Numbered from the stretch's first letter, positions 26,458 through 36,665 are shown. The stretch is DNA of 36,665 bases from Devosia sp. (GCF_030689745.1 NZ_JAUYGL010000073.1:1-36665), one strand, 5' to 3'. Program-made: numbers and translations. The notes: generated from the letters alone by a model not told the origin.

Positions 26458-26772
26458 TTAGCCCTTCATCATGTTGACGTCTTCAACCGCGATGGAACCA
26501 CGGTTGCGATAGAAAGCGACCAGAATGGCCAGTCCGATGGCCGCTTCAGCAGCCGCCACCGTTAGGATCAACAGCGCAAAAATCTGACCCTGCAGGTCAT
26601 TGAGCTGTGCGCTGAACGCGACGAAATTCAAGTTTACCGCCAGCAGGATCAATTCCACCGACATCAAAATGACAATGACGTTCTTGCGGTTGATGAAGAT
26701 GCCGAACACGCCCAGCGTGAACAGAATGGCGCCAACGGTCAGGTAGTGACCGAGCTCGATACCTGTGCCCAT
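26458..26772 (-). CDS. nuoK: NADH-quinone oxidoreductase subunit K
   Basis: A small three-helix membrane subunit of complex I, related to MrpC, that contributes to the proton path. The 104-aa length is usual. Conserved membrane glutamates lie in [16 protein letters not shown] and [14 protein letters not shown]. The sequence starts [21 protein letters not shown] and ends with the short polar tail typical of alphaproteobacteria. Nine bases separate it from nuoJ and 11 from nuoL. Confidence 0.97.
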   Translation of the reverse strand: MGTGIELGHYLTVGAILFTLGVFGIFINRKNVIVILMSVELILLAVNLNFVAFSAQLNDLQGQIFALLILTVAAAEAAIGLAILVAFYRNRGSIAVEDVNMMKG

Positions 26773-26781
26773 AATTGTCCC

Positions 26782-27390
26782 CTACAGCCCTTGACCGCTT
26801 TTGACTTTGACGACTTCGAGTGTTTCCGACGGGCGCCGTCCGACCTGCTTGACCGGATCCTGCCGTTTGACGTTGCTCTTGTGGCGCAGGGTCAACACGA
26901 TGGCCCCGATCATGGCTACCAGCAGAACCGCGCCGGCACCCTGGAATATGAAGATGTAGCGCGTATACAGCACCTGCCCGATGGCCCGGATATTCTCCAC
27001 GCCGTCATCCATTGGCAGCACAGCAGCGCTGGTCACTTCGGGCGACACCACAAAACTGCCTGCAACCAGCAGCAGCTCGAGCAGTAACACCACCCCCACC
27101 AACACCCCAACCGGCGCATATTGCAGAAAACCCTGTCGCAGCGAGACGAAGTCGACGTCCAGCATCATCACCACGAACAGGAACAACACAGCCACGGCGC
27201 CGACATAAACAACGATCAGCAGCAGCGCCAGGAACTCGGCACCGGCCAGCATGAACAGACCGGACGCATTAAAGAATGTCAGGATCAGGAATAGCACGGC
27301 ATGCACCGGGTTCTTGGCCGAAATGACCATGAACGCCGACGCCAATGCGATGGCGGCGAACAGGTAGAAGAAGAATAGTGGAAGCGTCAT
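26782..27390 (-). CDS. nuoJ: NADH-quinone oxidoreductase subunit J
   Basis: A five-helix membrane subunit of complex I, related to mitochondrial ND6, with a helix that undergoes a turnover-linked transition. The 202-aa protein has the conserved GAEFLALLLIVVYVGAVAVLFLFVVMML region (third helix). After the last helix it has a charged cytoplasmic tail of about 35 residues (RHKSNVKRQDPVKQVGRRPSE) seen in alphaproteobacterial homologues. It lies 11 bases after nuoI. Confidence 0.97.
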   Translation of the reverse strand: MTLPLFFFYLFAAIALASAFMVISAKNPVHAVLFLILTFFNASGLFMLAGAEFLALLLIVVYVGAVAVLFLFVVMMLDVDFVSLRQGFLQYAPVGVLVGVVLLLELLLVAGSFVVSPEVTSAAVLPMDDGVENIRAIGQVLYTRYIFIFQGAGAVLLVAMIGAIVLTLRHKSNVKRQDPVKQVGRRPSETLEVVKVKSGQGL

Positions 27391-27401
27391 ACTCTTCCCT
27401 C

Positions 27402-27893
27402 TCAGCGATACGGTGCATCGGCGGACATATTGGCAGCGATTTCACGCTCCCAGCGATCGCCGTTGGCGAGCAGCTTCTCTTTGGAGAAATACAGTTCTTC
27501 ACGCGTTTCAGTAGCGAATTCGAAGTTCGGGCCCTCAACGATAGCATCAACCGGGCAGGCTTCCTGGCAGAAACCGCAATAGATGCACTTCACCATATCG
27601 ATATCGTAACGCACCGTGCGACGCGTGCCGTCATTCTGGCGCGGGCCAGCTTCGATGGTGATGGCCTGCGCTGGGCAAATGGCTTCGCACAACTTGCAGG
27701 CGATGCAGCGTTCTTCGCCATTGGGATAGCGGCGCAGTGCGTGCTCACCCCGGAAACGCGGGCTCAGATGCCCCTTCTCAAACGGGTAGTTGATGGTCGG
27801 CTTGGGCGAGAAGAAATACCGCATGGCCAGAAAAAAGGCTTTGACCAGTTCTGTCAGCAGCAGCGTATTGACGACTTGGGTGGCGCGCATCAT
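27402..27893 (-). CDS. nuoI: NADH-quinone oxidoreductase subunit I
   Basis: The peripheral-arm subunit of complex I that carries clusters N6a and N6b and passes electrons towards N2 in NuoB. Within 163 aa it has two 8-iron-type ferredoxin motifs, [12 protein letters not shown] and [12 protein letters not shown], each C-x2-C-x2-C-x3-C-P. The N-terminal amphipathic stretch ([21 protein letters not shown]) anchors it to the membrane arm. The start overlaps the nuoH stop by four bases (ATGA). Confidence 0.98.
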   Translation of the reverse strand: MMRATQVVNTLLLTELVKAFFLAMRYFFSPKPTINYPFEKGHLSPRFRGEHALRRYPNGEERCIACKLCEAICPAQAITIEAGPRQNDGTRRTVRYDIDMVKCIYCGFCQEACPVDAIVEGPNFEFATETREELYFSKEKLLANGDRWEREIAANMSADAPYR

Positions 27894-28987
27894 GCCATCC
27901 CTCCATGCCAGCCCCAGCCGGTAAGCTGAAGCACGAAAGCAACGATAATGACCATGCCCAGCGACAGCGGCAGGAACAACTTCCAGCCAATGCGCATCAG
28001 TTGATCATAGCGGTAGCGCGGCACGATGGCCTTGGCCATGGCGAACATGAAGAACACCAGGCTAAGCTTGATCACAAACCATACGACCGGTGGAACCCAG
28101 GTAAATGGCACCATATCGATCGGCGCCGTCCAGCCCCCCAGGAACAGGATGGTGGTCATCGCGCACATCAGCAGGATCGAGATATACTCGCCCAGCATGA
28201 ACAGCATATACGGCGTCGCCGAATACTCGGTCATGAAGCCGGCAACCAACTCGGATTCGCCTTCAGCCAGATCGAATGGCGGGCGGTTGGTTTCCGCCAG
28301 TGCCGAGATGTAGAAGATCACGAACATCGGGAACAGCGGCAGCCAGAACCAGTTCAGGAATGTCAGCTGCGGCAAGCCAATCATGTGGGCCAGGCCCATT
28401 TCGTATTGCGCCGTAACGATATCGGTCAGGTTCAACGAACCGACGCAGAGCAGTACGGTAATGATGACCAGGCCGATGGAGACCTCATAGGACACCATCT
28501 GCGCTGCCGCGCGCAGCGAGCCCAGAAACGGGTACTTCGAGTTCGAAGCCCAACCGCCAATGATCACGCCGTAAACGCCCAGCGATGAAATCGCCAGCAG
28601 GAACAGAATGCCCAAATCAATGTCAGCAAGTGCCAGCCCCGGCCCGAGCGGCACCACGACCCAACCCGTCAAGGCCAGGGTTGCGGTCAGCAGTGGCGCC
28701 AGCAGAAACAGGATCTTGTCCGCGCCGCCGGGAATAACCGGCTCCTTGAGCGCGAACTTGAGCAGATCGGCAAAGCTCTGCAGCAGGCCGAATGGACCCA
28801 CCACATTGGGACCGCGCCGCATCTGCACCGCCGCCCAGATCTTGCGATCGGCCAGCAGGATGAACGCGGTGAACACCAGCAGCGACACCAGCAATAGCAG
28901 CGCCTTGTAGACCAACCCGACATGGATGCCCCAGCCGAAAAGCGGGATACCAAGCAGGTAATCGAGGGCAGCGATAATAAAGTCCAT
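27890..28987 (-). CDS. nuoH: NADH-quinone oxidoreductase subunit H
   Basis: The membrane subunit of complex I that forms the quinone-binding cavity with NuoB and NuoD. The 365-aa protein has about eight helices. Family blocks include [69 protein letters not shown] and [24 protein letters not shown], whose acidic loop lines the quinone channel. Nine bases separate it from nuoG, and it overlaps nuoI. Confidence 0.98.
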   Translation of the reverse strand: MDFIIAALDYLLGIPLFGWGIHVGLVYKALLLLVSLLVFTAFILLADRKIWAAVQMRRGPNVVGPFGLLQSFADLLKFALKEPVIPGGADKILFLLAPLLTATLALTGWVVVPLGPGLALADIDLGILFLLAISSLGVYGVIIGGWASNSKYPFLGSLRAAAQMVSYEVSIGLVIITVLLCVGSLNLTDIVTAQYEMGLAHMIGLPQLTFLNWFWLPLFPMFVIFYISALAETNRPPFDLAEGESELVAGFMTEYSATPYMLFMLGEYISILLMCAMTTILFLGGWTAPIDMVPFTWVPPVVWFVIKLSLVFFMFAMAKAIVPRYRYDQLMRIGWKLFLPLSLGMVIIVAFVLQLTGWGWHGGMA

Positions 28988-28996
28988 TGTGCTCCC

Positions 28997-31102
28997 CTAC
29001 TCCGCGGCCTGCCGGAGACCGGCTGCGGTAGCTGCGCATTCACCCATGACGGCGGAGGCGCGGGCGATTGGATTGCTGAGATAGAACTCGGTCACAGCCG
29101 AGCCAAACGGCGCCGACTTGGTCTTGATACTGGCCTTGGCCAGCTTTGCAATATCGGCCGCCGATCCCGGCGCAATCTGGTCGATCCGCGCAAGGTGGGG
29201 GAATTCGGCATAGATGGCCGCACGCAACTGGGTCAACGAGTTGAATGGCAGCGGCTGGCCGATGGCGCCCGAGAGCGCCCGGATAATGGCCCAGTCTTCC
29301 TTGGCGCCGCCCGGCGGGAACACGGCGCGGTTGGTCACCTGAACACGGCCTTCAGTATTGACATAAGTTCCTGATTTTTCCGTGTAAGTCGCCGCGGGCA
29401 GAATGACGTCGGCGCGGTGTGCGCCAGCATCGCCATGTGTGCCGATATAAACCACGAACGCATTGCCCATGGCCGACATGTCATATTCGTCGGCGCCCAG
29501 CAGGAACAGCACATCAAGCTCACCCTTGCCGGCCAGGGCGATCTGGTCCGCTGAGCAGACGCCGCCATCATGCGGTACAAAGCCGATATCGAGGCCACCA
29601 ACGCGACTGGCCGCATTATGCAGCAGCGCAAAGCCATTCCAGTCGGGGGCAACATCCTTGCCAGCCGTTGCCAGCCGGGCAGCCAGCGCGATGGTGTCGC
29701 GCCCAACCTGCTTGCCCAGCTTGGCATGCGACACTGCACTTTCACCGACAATGATCAGCGGGCGCTTGGCGTTGGCGAGAATCTCGCCGAACGAACCCTT
29801 CCCGGCAGCCAGATCGGCAAGTGCTTCAAAGCTGTCGCCGAGGTAGCTGTAGTTATAGGTGAGGTCCGCCTGCTCGCCGATCACGGCGATTGGCAGCCCC
29901 GTTGCGCGCCAGGTCTTGCGAATGCGGGCATTGACCAGCGAGGCCTCAAGGCGCGGGTTGGCGCCAATGATGACGATGGCGTCAGCCTGTTCGATCCCGG
30001 CAATGGTCGGGTTGAACACATAGGCCGAGCGCGGCATCGACGGATCGATGCCCGACATGGGCGGACGTACATCGGTCATGCCTGAGCCAACTGAAGCCAG
30101 CAGGCTCTTGAGCGCATACATTTCTTCGACTGCTGCGAGATCACCGGCGATGGCGCCGATCTTGCCACCAGATTTCTTCAGGCGTGCTGCAACTGCCGCC
30201 AGCGCCTCGTCCCAGCTGGTCGCCTGCAGTTTGCCGCCCTTGCGGACATAGGGGCGATCCAGACGCTGACTCTTGAGGCCATCCCACACGAAGCGCGTCT
30301 TGTCCGAAATCCACTCTTCGTTGATTGCGTCATTGACGCGCGGCAGAATGCGCATCACTTCGCGGCCACGGCTATCGACACGGATATTGGAGCCAACCGC
30401 GTCCATCACGTCGATGGATTCGGTCTTGGTCAATTCCCACGGCCGCGCGTTGAAGGCGTAGGGCTTGGAGGTAAGGGCACCAACCGGGCACAGATCGATC
30501 ACATTGCCCTGCAACTCGCTGCTCAGCGCCTTGTCGAGATAGGTGATGATCTCCATGTCCTCGCCACGGCCAATCGCGCCCATTTCAGGCACGCCAGCGA
30601 CTTCGGTGATGAAACGGACGCAGCGCGTGCACTGGATGCAGCGGGTCATCGCGGTCTTGACCAGCGGGCCCATATACTTGTCTTCGACGGCGCGCTTGTT
30701 TTCCTGGAAACGCGAGCCGGAGACGCCATAGGCCATGGCCTGATCCTGCAGATCGCACTCACCACCCTGGTCGCAGACCGGGCAATCGAGCGGATGGTTG
30801 ATCAGCAGGAATTCCATCACGCCTTCGCGAGCCTTCTTGACCATTGGCGTGTTGGTGAACATTTCGGGCGGCTCGCCATTGGGGCCCGGACGCATGTCCT
30901 TGACCGACATGGCACAACTGGCCTGCGGCTTTGGCGGCCCGCCCTTCACTTCGACAAGGCACATGCGGCAATTGCCGGCTACCGACAGGCGCTCATGGTA
31001 GCAGAAGCGTGGAATTTCAGCGCCGGCCGCTTCAGCGGCCTGCAGCAGGGTATAATAGTCGGGAACTTCGACGAGCTGGCCGTCAACCTTGATACTTGCC
31101 AT
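28997..31102 (-). CDS. nuoG: NADH-quinone oxidoreductase subunit G
   Basis: The large iron-sulfur subunit of the complex I peripheral arm, 701 aa. The N-terminal 2Fe-2S ferredoxin domain (N1b) has CYHERLSVAGNCRMC. The HxxxC ligand segment is in NHPLDCPVCDQGGEC (N5), and the N4 cluster is in CIQCTRCVRF with a distal C in DLCPVGAL. The remainder is a molybdopterin-oxidoreductase fold without cofactor. The extra N7 CxxCxxxC motif of E. coli and Thermus is not visible. The start chosen is the ATG at 31100-31102 (MASIKVDG), five bases after the nuoF stop; a longer frame to 31222 only overlaps nuoF. Confidence 0.97.
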   Translation of the reverse strand: MASIKVDGQLVEVPDYYTLLQAAEAAGAEIPRFCYHERLSVAGNCRMCLVEVKGGPPKPQASCAMSVKDMRPGPNGEPPEMFTNTPMVKKAREGVMEFLLINHPLDCPVCDQGGECDLQDQAMAYGVSGSRFQENKRAVEDKYMGPLVKTAMTRCIQCTRCVRFITEVAGVPEMGAIGRGEDMEIITYLDKALSSELQGNVIDLCPVGALTSKPYAFNARPWELTKTESIDVMDAVGSNIRVDSRGREVMRILPRVNDAINEEWISDKTRFVWDGLKSQRLDRPYVRKGGKLQATSWDEALAAVAARLKKSGGKIGAIAGDLAAVEEMYALKSLLASVGSGMTDVRPPMSGIDPSMPRSAYVFNPTIAGIEQADAIVIIGANPRLEASLVNARIRKTWRATGLPIAVIGEQADLTYNYSYLGDSFEALADLAAGKGSFGEILANAKRPLIIVGESAVSHAKLGKQVGRDTIALAARLATAGKDVAPDWNGFALLHNAASRVGGLDIGFVPHDGGVCSADQIALAGKGELDVLFLLGADEYDMSAMGNAFVVYIGTHGDAGAHRADVILPAATYTEKSGTYVNTEGRVQVTNRAVFPPGGAKEDWAIIRALSGAIGQPLPFNSLTQLRAAIYAEFPHLARIDQIAPGSAADIAKLAKASIKTKSAPFGSAVTEFYLSNPIARASAVMGECAATAAGLRQAAE

Positions 31103-31107
31103 CGCCC

Positions 31108-32415
31108 CTACTCCGCCGCGATCGACGGCACGGCGCCGTCGCTGGTGGATGAATATGTGTACTGGTCGATCCGCTCTTCGATCACGTGGCGGAAGTTGCG
31201 GATCAGCCCCTGGACCGGCCACGCCGCAGCGTCGCCCAGCGCACAGATGGTGTGCCCTTCAATCTGCTTGGTGACCTCAAACAGCATGTCGATCTCGCGC
31301 TTCTGGGCGCGGCCTTCGACCATGCGTTCCAGCACCCGCATCATCCAGCCGGTGCCTTCGCGGCAGGGCGTGCACTGGCCACAACTCTCATGCTTGTAGA
31401 AGGCCGAGATGCGCCAGATCGCCCTGATGATATCGGTCTGCTTGTCCATGACGATCACCGCAGCCGTGCCCAGCGACGAGCCGACTTCGCGCAGCCCGTC
31501 AAAATCCATCAGTGCATGCCGCATCTTGTCGCCCGGCACACACGGAACCGAGGAACCACCGGGAATGACCGCCAGCAGATTGTCCCAACCGCCGCGGATG
31601 CCGCCGCAGTGCTTTTCAATCATGTCCTGGAACGGCACGCCCATTTCTTCTTCGAAGGTCGCTGGCTTGTTCACATGGCCGGACACGCACATCAGCTTGG
31701 TGCCGGTATTGTTGGCGCGACCGAGCGAAGCGAACCAGGCGCCCGAACGGCGCAGAATTTCTGGCACAACAGCAATCGACTCGACATTGTTCACCGTGGT
31801 CGGGTTGCCATACACGCCCATGCCCGCCGGGAATGGTGGCTTGAGCCGGGGCTGCCCCTTCTTGCCTTCCAGTGATTCCATCAAAGCGGTTTCTTCGCCG
31901 CAGATATAGGCGCCGGCACCGTGATGGACGATGATATCGAGGTCCCAGCCGTGGATATTGTCCTTGCCGATCAGCTTGGCTTCATAGGCCTCCTCGACAG
32001 CGCGCTCGAGATGCTGACGCTCGCGGATGAACTCGCCGCGCACATAGATGAAGGCCAGATGGGCATCCATGGCGCGGGCGGCCAACAGGCAGCCCTCCAC
32101 CAGATGGTGCGGGTCATGGCGCAGGATGTCGCGATCCTTGCAGGTGCCGGGCTCAGACTCGTCGGCATTGACCAGTAGGTAATGTGGACGGCCGTCATTG
32201 ACCTTGGGCATGAAGGTCCACTTCAGTGCCGTGGGAAAACCGGCGCCGCCGCGACCCCGCAGGCCCGAGGCTTTGACTTCATTGGTAATCCAGTCGCGGC
32301 CGGAATCGATAAACTCCTTGGTGCCGACCCAGGCACCCCGTTCCCGCGCGCCAGCCAGCGTCCAGTCGTGTTGACCGTACAGATTGGTGAAAATGCGATC
32401 TTTATCAGCGAGCAC
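31108..32415 (-). CDS. nuoF: NADH-quinone oxidoreductase subunit F
   Basis: The NADH- and FMN-binding subunit of complex I, where electrons enter. The 435-aa protein has the glycine-rich NADH site [16 protein letters not shown] near residue 50, the FMN region with [13 protein letters not shown], and [29 protein letters not shown]. The N3 cluster ligands are CGQCTPC with the distal C in [14 protein letters not shown]. Its start follows the nuoE stop by 11 bases, and it is followed by nuoG after five. Confidence 0.98.
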   Translation of the reverse strand: MLADKDRIFTNLYGQHDWTLAGARERGAWVGTKEFIDSGRDWITNEVKASGLRGRGGAGFPTALKWTFMPKVNDGRPHYLLVNADESEPGTCKDRDILRHDPHHLVEGCLLAARAMDAHLAFIYVRGEFIRERQHLERAVEEAYEAKLIGKDNIHGWDLDIIVHHGAGAYICGEETALMESLEGKKGQPRLKPPFPAGMGVYGNPTTVNNVESIAVVPEILRRSGAWFASLGRANNTGTKLMCVSGHVNKPATFEEEMGVPFQDMIEKHCGGIRGGWDNLLAVIPGGSSVPCVPGDKMRHALMDFDGLREVGSSLGTAAVIVMDKQTDIIRAIWRISAFYKHESCGQCTPCREGTGWMMRVLERMVEGRAQKREIDMLFEVTKQIEGHTICALGDAAAWPVQGLIRNFRHVIEERIDQYTYSSTSDGAVPSIAAE

Positions 32416-32426
32416 GTTTCACTCTC

Positions 32427-33698
32427 CTAGCGCGGCTTCTTGCCGAAGACGCGGACATATTCTGCCTCGCCGCCCTTGGCCAGTGCAGCAGCTTGCTTGA
32501 TCCAGTCGTCACGGGTGATGCGACCCTTGAAGTTAAGCGCATCGTCAACCTTGGTGACATCATCACTGCTGAACCCAGCAACCTGGCTCCATTTGGTGAT
32601 ACCCAACGCGTTGAGCCTACGCTCCAGCACCGGTCCCACACCCGAAATCAGTTTGAGATCATCGGCAGCGCCGGCTGGCGCGACAAACAATGGCGTATCG
32701 CCGCCCTTTTCAGCCGTCGGATTGACGGCAGCCGGGTCGACCTTGGGCGCAATGATTGTGCGGCTCTTCTTGGGCGCAGCAACCGAAGGCTCTACGGGCG
32801 TCTTGTCCACTGCCTTGCCACCATCGATTTTGCCGCCATCTGACTCAGCACCGGTCGCGCCGGCACGCATGGCGTTGTTCGGCTTGCCATTGGCGTTGGC
32901 CGCTGCATCAGCAGCCTTGCGCTCGCCCTCCGCCTTTGCCTGGGAAACCTTGGCCTTCTCGGGTGTGCCCTTGATTGCGGGCGCCGACTCAGCGGTCACA
33001 TCCTTGGGCTTGGCGGCGGTAGTTGGTGCAGGCGCAGCAGCTTCCGGCGGTGGCGCCGGTGGAATGAACTTCTCGCGCTTGGCAGTCGGCTTGACCAGCA
33101 GTGTGGTCTGGCCACCCTCAGCGGCCGAATGCAGGCGTTCGACCTGCGGGCCCGGCTTGATGGTGTGGCCTTGCCCTGCGGCAAATGCATCCACGATCTC
33201 TTCGAACCGCTCGGCCGTCAGGTCTTCGTAAGTGTCGTGGTAGATGGCAACCATTGGCGCGTTTACACACGCTCCGGCGCATTCCACTTCTTCCCAGCTC
33301 ATCGTGCCATCGGCATTGAGATGGTGCGGATCGTGATGAATCTTGCTCTTGCAGATTTCGATAAGATCGCCGGCGCCGCGCAGCATGCACGGTGTGGTGC
33401 CGCAGACCTGAATGTGGGCGCGCGTGCCAACCGGCTGCAATTGAAACTGGGTATAGAAAGTTGCCACTTCCAGCACCCGGATATAGGCCATGCCGAGCAT
33501 GTCCGCGATCGTTTCGATCGCAGCCCGGCTGACCCAGCCATCCTGATCCTGTGCCCGCATCATCAACGGTATAACAGCAGATTGCTGACGGCCGGCCGGG
33601 TACAACCCGATCTTCCATTCCGCCCATTTGGCGTTCTCAGCACTAAATGCGAACGATGCCGGTTGAACCGACTCGTCAGCCAGGCGACGCGCAACCAT
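32427..33698 (-). CDS. nuoE: NADH-quinone oxidoreductase subunit E with long C-terminal helix-hairpin-helix extension
   Basis: The 24-kDa-type subunit carrying cluster N1a. The thioredoxin-like 2Fe-2S domain occupies about residues 10-180 with ligands C99, C104, C140 and C144. At 423 aa the protein is over twice the length of E. coli NuoE (166 aa). Residues 200-345 form an Ala/Pro/Lys-rich, apparently disordered linker, and 346-410 a compact domain starting [21 protein letters not shown], the pattern of a helix-hairpin-helix / 50S L21-like extension that I recall from other rhizobial NuoE proteins. Its role is not known to me. The start overlaps the nuoD stop by one base. Confidence 0.96.
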   Translation of the reverse strand: MVARRLADESVQPASFAFSAENAKWAEWKIGLYPAGRQQSAVIPLMMRAQDQDGWVSRAAIETIADMLGMAYIRVLEVATFYTQFQLQPVGTRAHIQVCGTTPCMLRGAGDLIEICKSKIHHDPHHLNADGTMSWEEVECAGACVNAPMVAIYHDTYEDLTAERFEEIVDAFAAGQGHTIKPGPQVERLHSAAEGGQTTLLVKPTAKREKFIPPAPPPEAAAPAPTTAAKPKDVTAESAPAIKGTPEKAKVSQAKAEGERKAADAAANANGKPNNAMRAGATGAESDGGKIDGGKAVDKTPVEPSVAAPKKSRTIIAPKVDPAAVNPTAEKGGDTPLFVAPAGAADDLKLISGVGPVLERRLNALGITKWSQVAGFSSDDVTKVDDALNFKGRITRDDWIKQAAALAKGGEAEYVRVFGKKPR

Positions 33699-34891
33699 CA
33701 GCGATCAACCTCTCCGAACACGATATCAAGCGAGCCAAGGATCGCCGAGACGTCAGCCAGCATATGGCCACGACACAGGAAATCCATGGCCGACAAATGT
33801 GCAAAACCCGGCGCCCGGATCTTGCAACGGTATGGCTTGTTGGAGCCATCACTAACCAGATAGACGCCAAACTCCCCCTTGGGCGCTTCCACACAGGCGT
33901 AAACCTCGCCAGCGGGAACCTTGTAGCCTTCGGTATAGAGTTTGAAGTGATGGATCATCGCTTCCATCGACCGCTTCATTTCGGCGCGCTTGGGCGGCAC
34001 AACCTTGCCATCAAGCGAGGAAACCGGACCCCTGCCGTCGGCAGCGTTCAACTTGGCGACACACTGCTTCATGATCTTGGTCGACTGACGCATCTCTTCC
34101 ATGCGGATCAGATAGCGGTCGTAGCAATCACCATTCTTGCCGATGGGAATGTCGAATTCCATCTCGTCATAGCATTCGTACGGCTGGCTCTTGCGCAGAT
34201 CCCAGGCGGCACCCGAACCGCGCACCATCACGCCCGAGAAACCCCAGTTCCACGCGTCTTCCAGCTTGACCACGCCAATGTCGACATTGCGCTGCTTGAA
34301 CATGCGGTTTTCGGTCAGCAGGGTATCAAGATCGACAACGAACTTGAGAAATTCATCGCAGAACACATCGATATCATCGATCAGCGACTGTGGCAGATCC
34401 TGATGCACGCCGCCCGGGCGGAAATAGGCCGCATGCATGCGCGCACCGGATGCACGCTCGTAGAAAATCATCAGCTTTTCGCGCCACTCAAAGCCCCACA
34501 CCGGTGGCGTCAACGCCCCGACGTCCATGGCCTGCGTGGTCACGTTCATCAAATGCGCCAGCAGACGCCCGATTTCCGAATACAGAACACGGATCAACTG
34601 GCCGCGGCGCGGCACTTCCAGACCTAGCAGTTTTTCGACGGCCAGAGCAAAGGCATGCTCCTGATTCATCGGCGCCACATAATCGAGGCGGTCAAAATAG
34701 GGCACGGCCTGCAGATAGGTCTTGGATTCGATCAGCTTCTCAGTGCCGCGATGTAGCAACCCGATATGGGGATCGACGCGCTCGACGATTTCACCGTCGA
34801 GTTCCAGAATCAGGCGCAGCACACCATGGGCCGACGGATGGACCGGGCCGAAATTGATAGTGAAATTACGAACATTGGCTTCAACGGTCAT
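33698..34891 (-). CDS. nuoD: NADH-quinone oxidoreductase subunit D
   Basis: The 49-kDa-type subunit of complex I, derived from the large subunit of NiFe hydrogenases without the metal site, forming the quinone head-group pocket with NuoB. The 397-aa protein has [22 protein letters not shown] (conserved His and loop near residue 20), [14 protein letters not shown] and [18 protein letters not shown]. The C-terminus is [12 protein letters not shown], as in the family. NuoC and NuoD are separate genes, unlike E. coli where they are fused. The start overlaps the nuoC stop by four bases. Confidence 0.98.
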   Translation of the reverse strand: MTVEANVRNFTINFGPVHPSAHGVLRLILELDGEIVERVDPHIGLLHRGTEKLIESKTYLQAVPYFDRLDYVAPMNQEHAFALAVEKLLGLEVPRRGQLIRVLYSEIGRLLAHLMNVTTQAMDVGALTPPVWGFEWREKLMIFYERASGARMHAAYFRPGGVHQDLPQSLIDDIDVFCDEFLKFVVDLDTLLTENRMFKQRNVDIGVVKLEDAWNWGFSGVMVRGSGAAWDLRKSQPYECYDEMEFDIPIGKNGDCYDRYLIRMEEMRQSTKIMKQCVAKLNAADGRGPVSSLDGKVVPPKRAEMKRSMEAMIHHFKLYTEGYKVPAGEVYACVEAPKGEFGVYLVSDGSNKPYRCKIRAPGFAHLSAMDFLCRGHMLADVSAILGSLDIVFGEVDR

Positions 34892-35505
34892 TGTTTGGCC
34901 TTCTCGTCACCGGGCAGCACATAGTCAGTGCCCTCCCAAGGCGACAAATAGTCAAAGTCGCGATATTCCTGCATCAGTTGAACCGGCTCGTACACCACAC
35001 GCTTGCGCTCTTCGTCATAGCGCACCTGCACAAAGCCGGAGACCGGAAAATCCTTACGCAGCGGATGCCCGTCAAATCCATAATCGGTCAGGATGCGGCG
35101 CAGATCCTGGTGGCCCGAGAACAGCACCCCGAACAGATCATAGGTCTCGCGTTCGAACCAGTCTGCGCCACGAAAAACGCCGGTAATGCTGGGCACAGGC
35201 GTAACATCATCGGCACGCAGCTTGACCCGGATGCGATGGTTCAGATGCGGGCTCATGAAGTGATAGACCACCTCGAAGCGCTCATCGCGTTCCGGGTAGT
35301 CGGCACCGCAGATGTCGGTGAAGCTGATGAACCGGCATTTCGCATCGTCGCGCAGGAACGTTGCCACGGAAATGATCGAATCGCGCGCCACAGTCAGCGT
35401 CAATTCGCCAAACGCGACTTCCTGTGCAATGACCGCAGCGCCCAGAGCGCCAGCAATGTGCTGGCCAAGGTCCACAAGCGGATCAACCTGGATGGCTTCA
35501 TCCAT
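34888..35505 (-). CDS. nuoC: NADH-quinone oxidoreductase subunit C
   Basis: The 30-kDa-type subunit of the complex I peripheral arm, holding NuoD and NuoB together; it binds no cofactor. The 205-aa protein has the signature [37 protein letters not shown] near residues 120-155. The sequence then ends with the [23 protein letters not shown] segment typical of alphaproteobacteria. The ATG lies 11 bases after the nuoB stop. Confidence 0.98.
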   Translation of the reverse strand: MDEAIQVDPLVDLGQHIAGALGAAVIAQEVAFGELTLTVARDSIISVATFLRDDAKCRFISFTDICGADYPERDERFEVVYHFMSPHLNHRIRVKLRADDVTPVPSITGVFRGADWFERETYDLFGVLFSGHQDLRRILTDYGFDGHPLRKDFPVSGFVQVRYDEERKRVVYEPVQLMQEYRDFDYLSPWEGTDYVLPGDEKAKQ

Positions 35506-35516
35506 TTTTCGCGATC

Positions 35517-36095
35517 CTATCGTTCGATGGTGCCGGTGCGGCGGATCTTCTTCTGCAGCAGCAATATGCCATAGAGAAGCGCTTCGGCGGTCGGGGGGCA
35601 GCCGGGTACATAGACGTCAACGGGCAGCACACGATCGCAGCCACGCACGACTGAATAGGAATAATGATAGTAGCCGCCGCCATTGGCGCAGCTTCCCATC
35701 GAGATGACATAGCGTGGCTCTGGCATCTGGTCGTAGACCTTGCGCAGGGCCGGCGCCATCTTGTTGGTCAGCGTTCCGGCAACAATCAGCACATCGGACT
35801 GGCGTGGCGAGGCGCGCGGCGCGGTGCCGAAGCGCTCAATGTCGTAGCGCGGCATCGACATCTGCATCATTTCAACAGCGCAGCAGGCCAGACCCGTCTG
35901 CATCCACATCAGCGAGCCGGTACGGGCCCAGGTCACCAATTGGGCTACCGTGGACACCAGAAAGCCTCTATCCGCCAATTCATCGGTAACATCGGTGAAG
36001 AACGGGTCTTTGGCTCCGGCTGCCTGCTGGGTACGGGGATCAATCAGGCCCGTCGGGCGTGGCGCGACGATCGTCTGGTTATCGCTCAATCCCAT
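35517..36095 (-). CDS. nuoB: NADH-quinone oxidoreductase subunit B
   Basis: Carries the terminal 4Fe-4S cluster N2, which reduces quinone. The 192-aa protein from ATG 36093-36095 (MGLSDNQT) has ligands C71-C72 in LACCAVEM, C136 in GSCANGGG and C166 in [10 protein letters not shown]. This start overlaps the nuoA stop region by ten bases; an in-frame ATG seven codons further upstream (36116) would lie inside nuoA and adds atypical residues. The N-terminal [13 protein letters not shown] segment is typical of alphaproteobacteria. Confidence 0.97.
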   Translation of the reverse strand: MGLSDNQTIVAPRPTGLIDPRTQQAAGAKDPFFTDVTDELADRGFLVSTVAQLVTWARTGSLMWMQTGLACCAVEMMQMSMPRYDIERFGTAPRASPRQSDVLIVAGTLTNKMAPALRKVYDQMPEPRYVISMGSCANGGGYYHYSYSVVRGCDRVLPVDVYVPGCPPTAEALLYGILLLQKKIRRTGTIER

Positions 36096-36451
36096 TCCAG
36101 CGCACCTTTCCGCCATTCATAGATGAAGCCGACGGTCAGCACGCCCAGGAAGATCATCATCGACCAGAAGCCTAACCAGCCGACATCGTGGAACGCCACT
36201 GCCCAAGGGAACAGAAACGCGACCTCAAGGTCGAAAATAATGAACAGAATCGCCACGAGATAGAACCGCACGTCGAACTTCATGCGGGCATCATCGAAAG
36301 CATCAAACCCAGCCTCAAAGGCCGAGACCTTCTCTGGGTCCGGATTCCGAACGGCAACAATGAAGGGAACCACCAGCAACGCCAGTCCGATAACGGCGGA
36401 GAGGCCGAGGAAGATGATGATGGGCAGATAATCGCTGAGCAAATCAGTCAT
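36086..36451 (-). CDS. nuoA: NADH-quinone oxidoreductase subunit A, first gene of the operon
   Basis: A three-helix membrane subunit of complex I near the quinone cavity, 121 aa. Conserved [40 protein letters not shown] carries the acidic loop and the second helix; the standard Cys of the ECG motif found in many homologues is replaced here ([10 protein letters not shown]). It opens the fourteen-gene operon; the region before it contains a 16-base palindrome 21 bases from the start codon. No clear promoter was identified, although a TTGAAA-like -35 is present near 36570-36575. Confidence 0.96.
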   Translation of the reverse strand: MTDLLSDYLPIIIFLGLSAVIGLALLVVPFIVAVRNPDPEKVSAFEAGFDAFDDARMKFDVRFYLVAILFIIFDLEVAFLFPWAVAFHDVGWLGFWSMMIFLGVLTVGFIYEWRKGALEWD

Positions 36452-36471
36452 GCGGCAGCCTGTTTTCTAAT

Positions 36472-36487
36472 CCGGTCGGGCGACCGG
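36472..36487. promoter_or_regulatory. 16-bp palindrome directly upstream of nuoA
   Basis: CCGGTCG (36472-36478) and CGACCGG (36481-36487) form a perfect seven-base inverted repeat with a GG spacer, 21 bases before the nuoA ATG. It could be an operator for the complex I operon or a hairpin in its leader that affects translation or mRNA stability. Confidence 0.4.
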
Positions 36488-36588
36488 CGTCACGTGAGTT
36501 TCGCAAGCAATTGGGGCAAGCGAACCGGCGCAACGAATGATGGCTTGGGCTTAGACCTTTGGCCATCGGGTTTCAAGGGAAAGAAAAT

Positions 36589-36665
36589 ATGAGCAAAATC
36601 ATCATATATAGCGACGAGACCGCGAATGCTGCTTGCCAGAAAGCATGGCTCGCCGTGAGCATGCT
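36589..36665 (+). CDS. Possible start of an unrecognised gene, cut by the window end
   Basis: An open frame of 25 codons runs from an ATG to the window edge: MSKIIIYSDETANAACQKAW and a few more residues. A purine-rich AAGGGAAAG (36575-36583) lies six bases upstream and could act as ribosome site. It is divergent from nuoA. I recognise no family, and the visible part is too short to predict function; a chance frame is possible. Confidence 0.4.
   Translation, partial: MSKIIIYSDETANAACQKAWLAVSM

Noticed and set aside
1..36665. Search for CRISPR, insertion sequences, phage genes, toxin-antitoxin or defence genes
   Set aside because: No regularly spaced repeats, transposase motifs, integrases or defence-type domains are visible; nearly all sequence is filled by conserved housekeeping genes.

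Overview
The window is one contiguous piece of a GC-rich alphaproteobacterial chromosome. Gene content and order point to the Hyphomicrobiales (Rhizobiales), probably a Devosia-like organism. The pointers are topA-rnr-DUF983-rpmG-pleD-divK-DUF3572-dinB, a complete nuoA-N operon running into birA-rnj, then DUF1467-proS-lolC/E-lolD, a ProRS without the editing insertion, and a NuoE with a long C-terminal extension. The genus is inferred from this synteny and protein style and was not tested by search. I see no phage, insertion sequence, CRISPR, rRNA or tRNA.

Left part (1-9253): the 3' part of topA, then a leftward M19 dipeptidase with a possible tiny zinc-ribbon gene behind it, then rightward rnr, a DUF983 membrane protein and rpmG. 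The c-di-GMP / cell-cycle pair divK-pleD runs leftward towards rpmG. Between pleD and rpmG lie about 400 bases without a protein gene. They hold three perfect-stem hairpins behind a near-consensus leftward promoter, which makes a good candidate for a structured RNA.

Middle part (9352-18671): a rightward, tightly coupled run of DUF3572, dinB and a RidA-family gene, then what looks like the wreck of a glycerophosphodiester phosphodiesterase gene, a FemAB-like acyltransferase, a fatty-acid hydroxylase/SDR fusion and a HIT protein. Facing it is the leftward run DUF1467, proS, lolC/E and lolD. A rightward promoter, four hairpins and a textbook terminator between DUF1467 and proS define a candidate small RNA of about 130 nt.

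Right part (18793-36451): a single leftward transcription unit encodes all fourteen subunits of proton-pumping NADH:quinone oxidoreductase (complex I) in the order A to N, continues into biotin-protein ligase and ribonuclease J, and ends at a strong hairpin. Together these carry core functions: respiration, RNA processing, translation, DNA topology and repair, lipoprotein sorting and cell-cycle signalling. No large undescribed system is visible. The unusual material is small: two candidate RNAs, a gene relic, a possible micro-gene, a dispersed GCTAGC-flanked repeat and several protein-level oddities.
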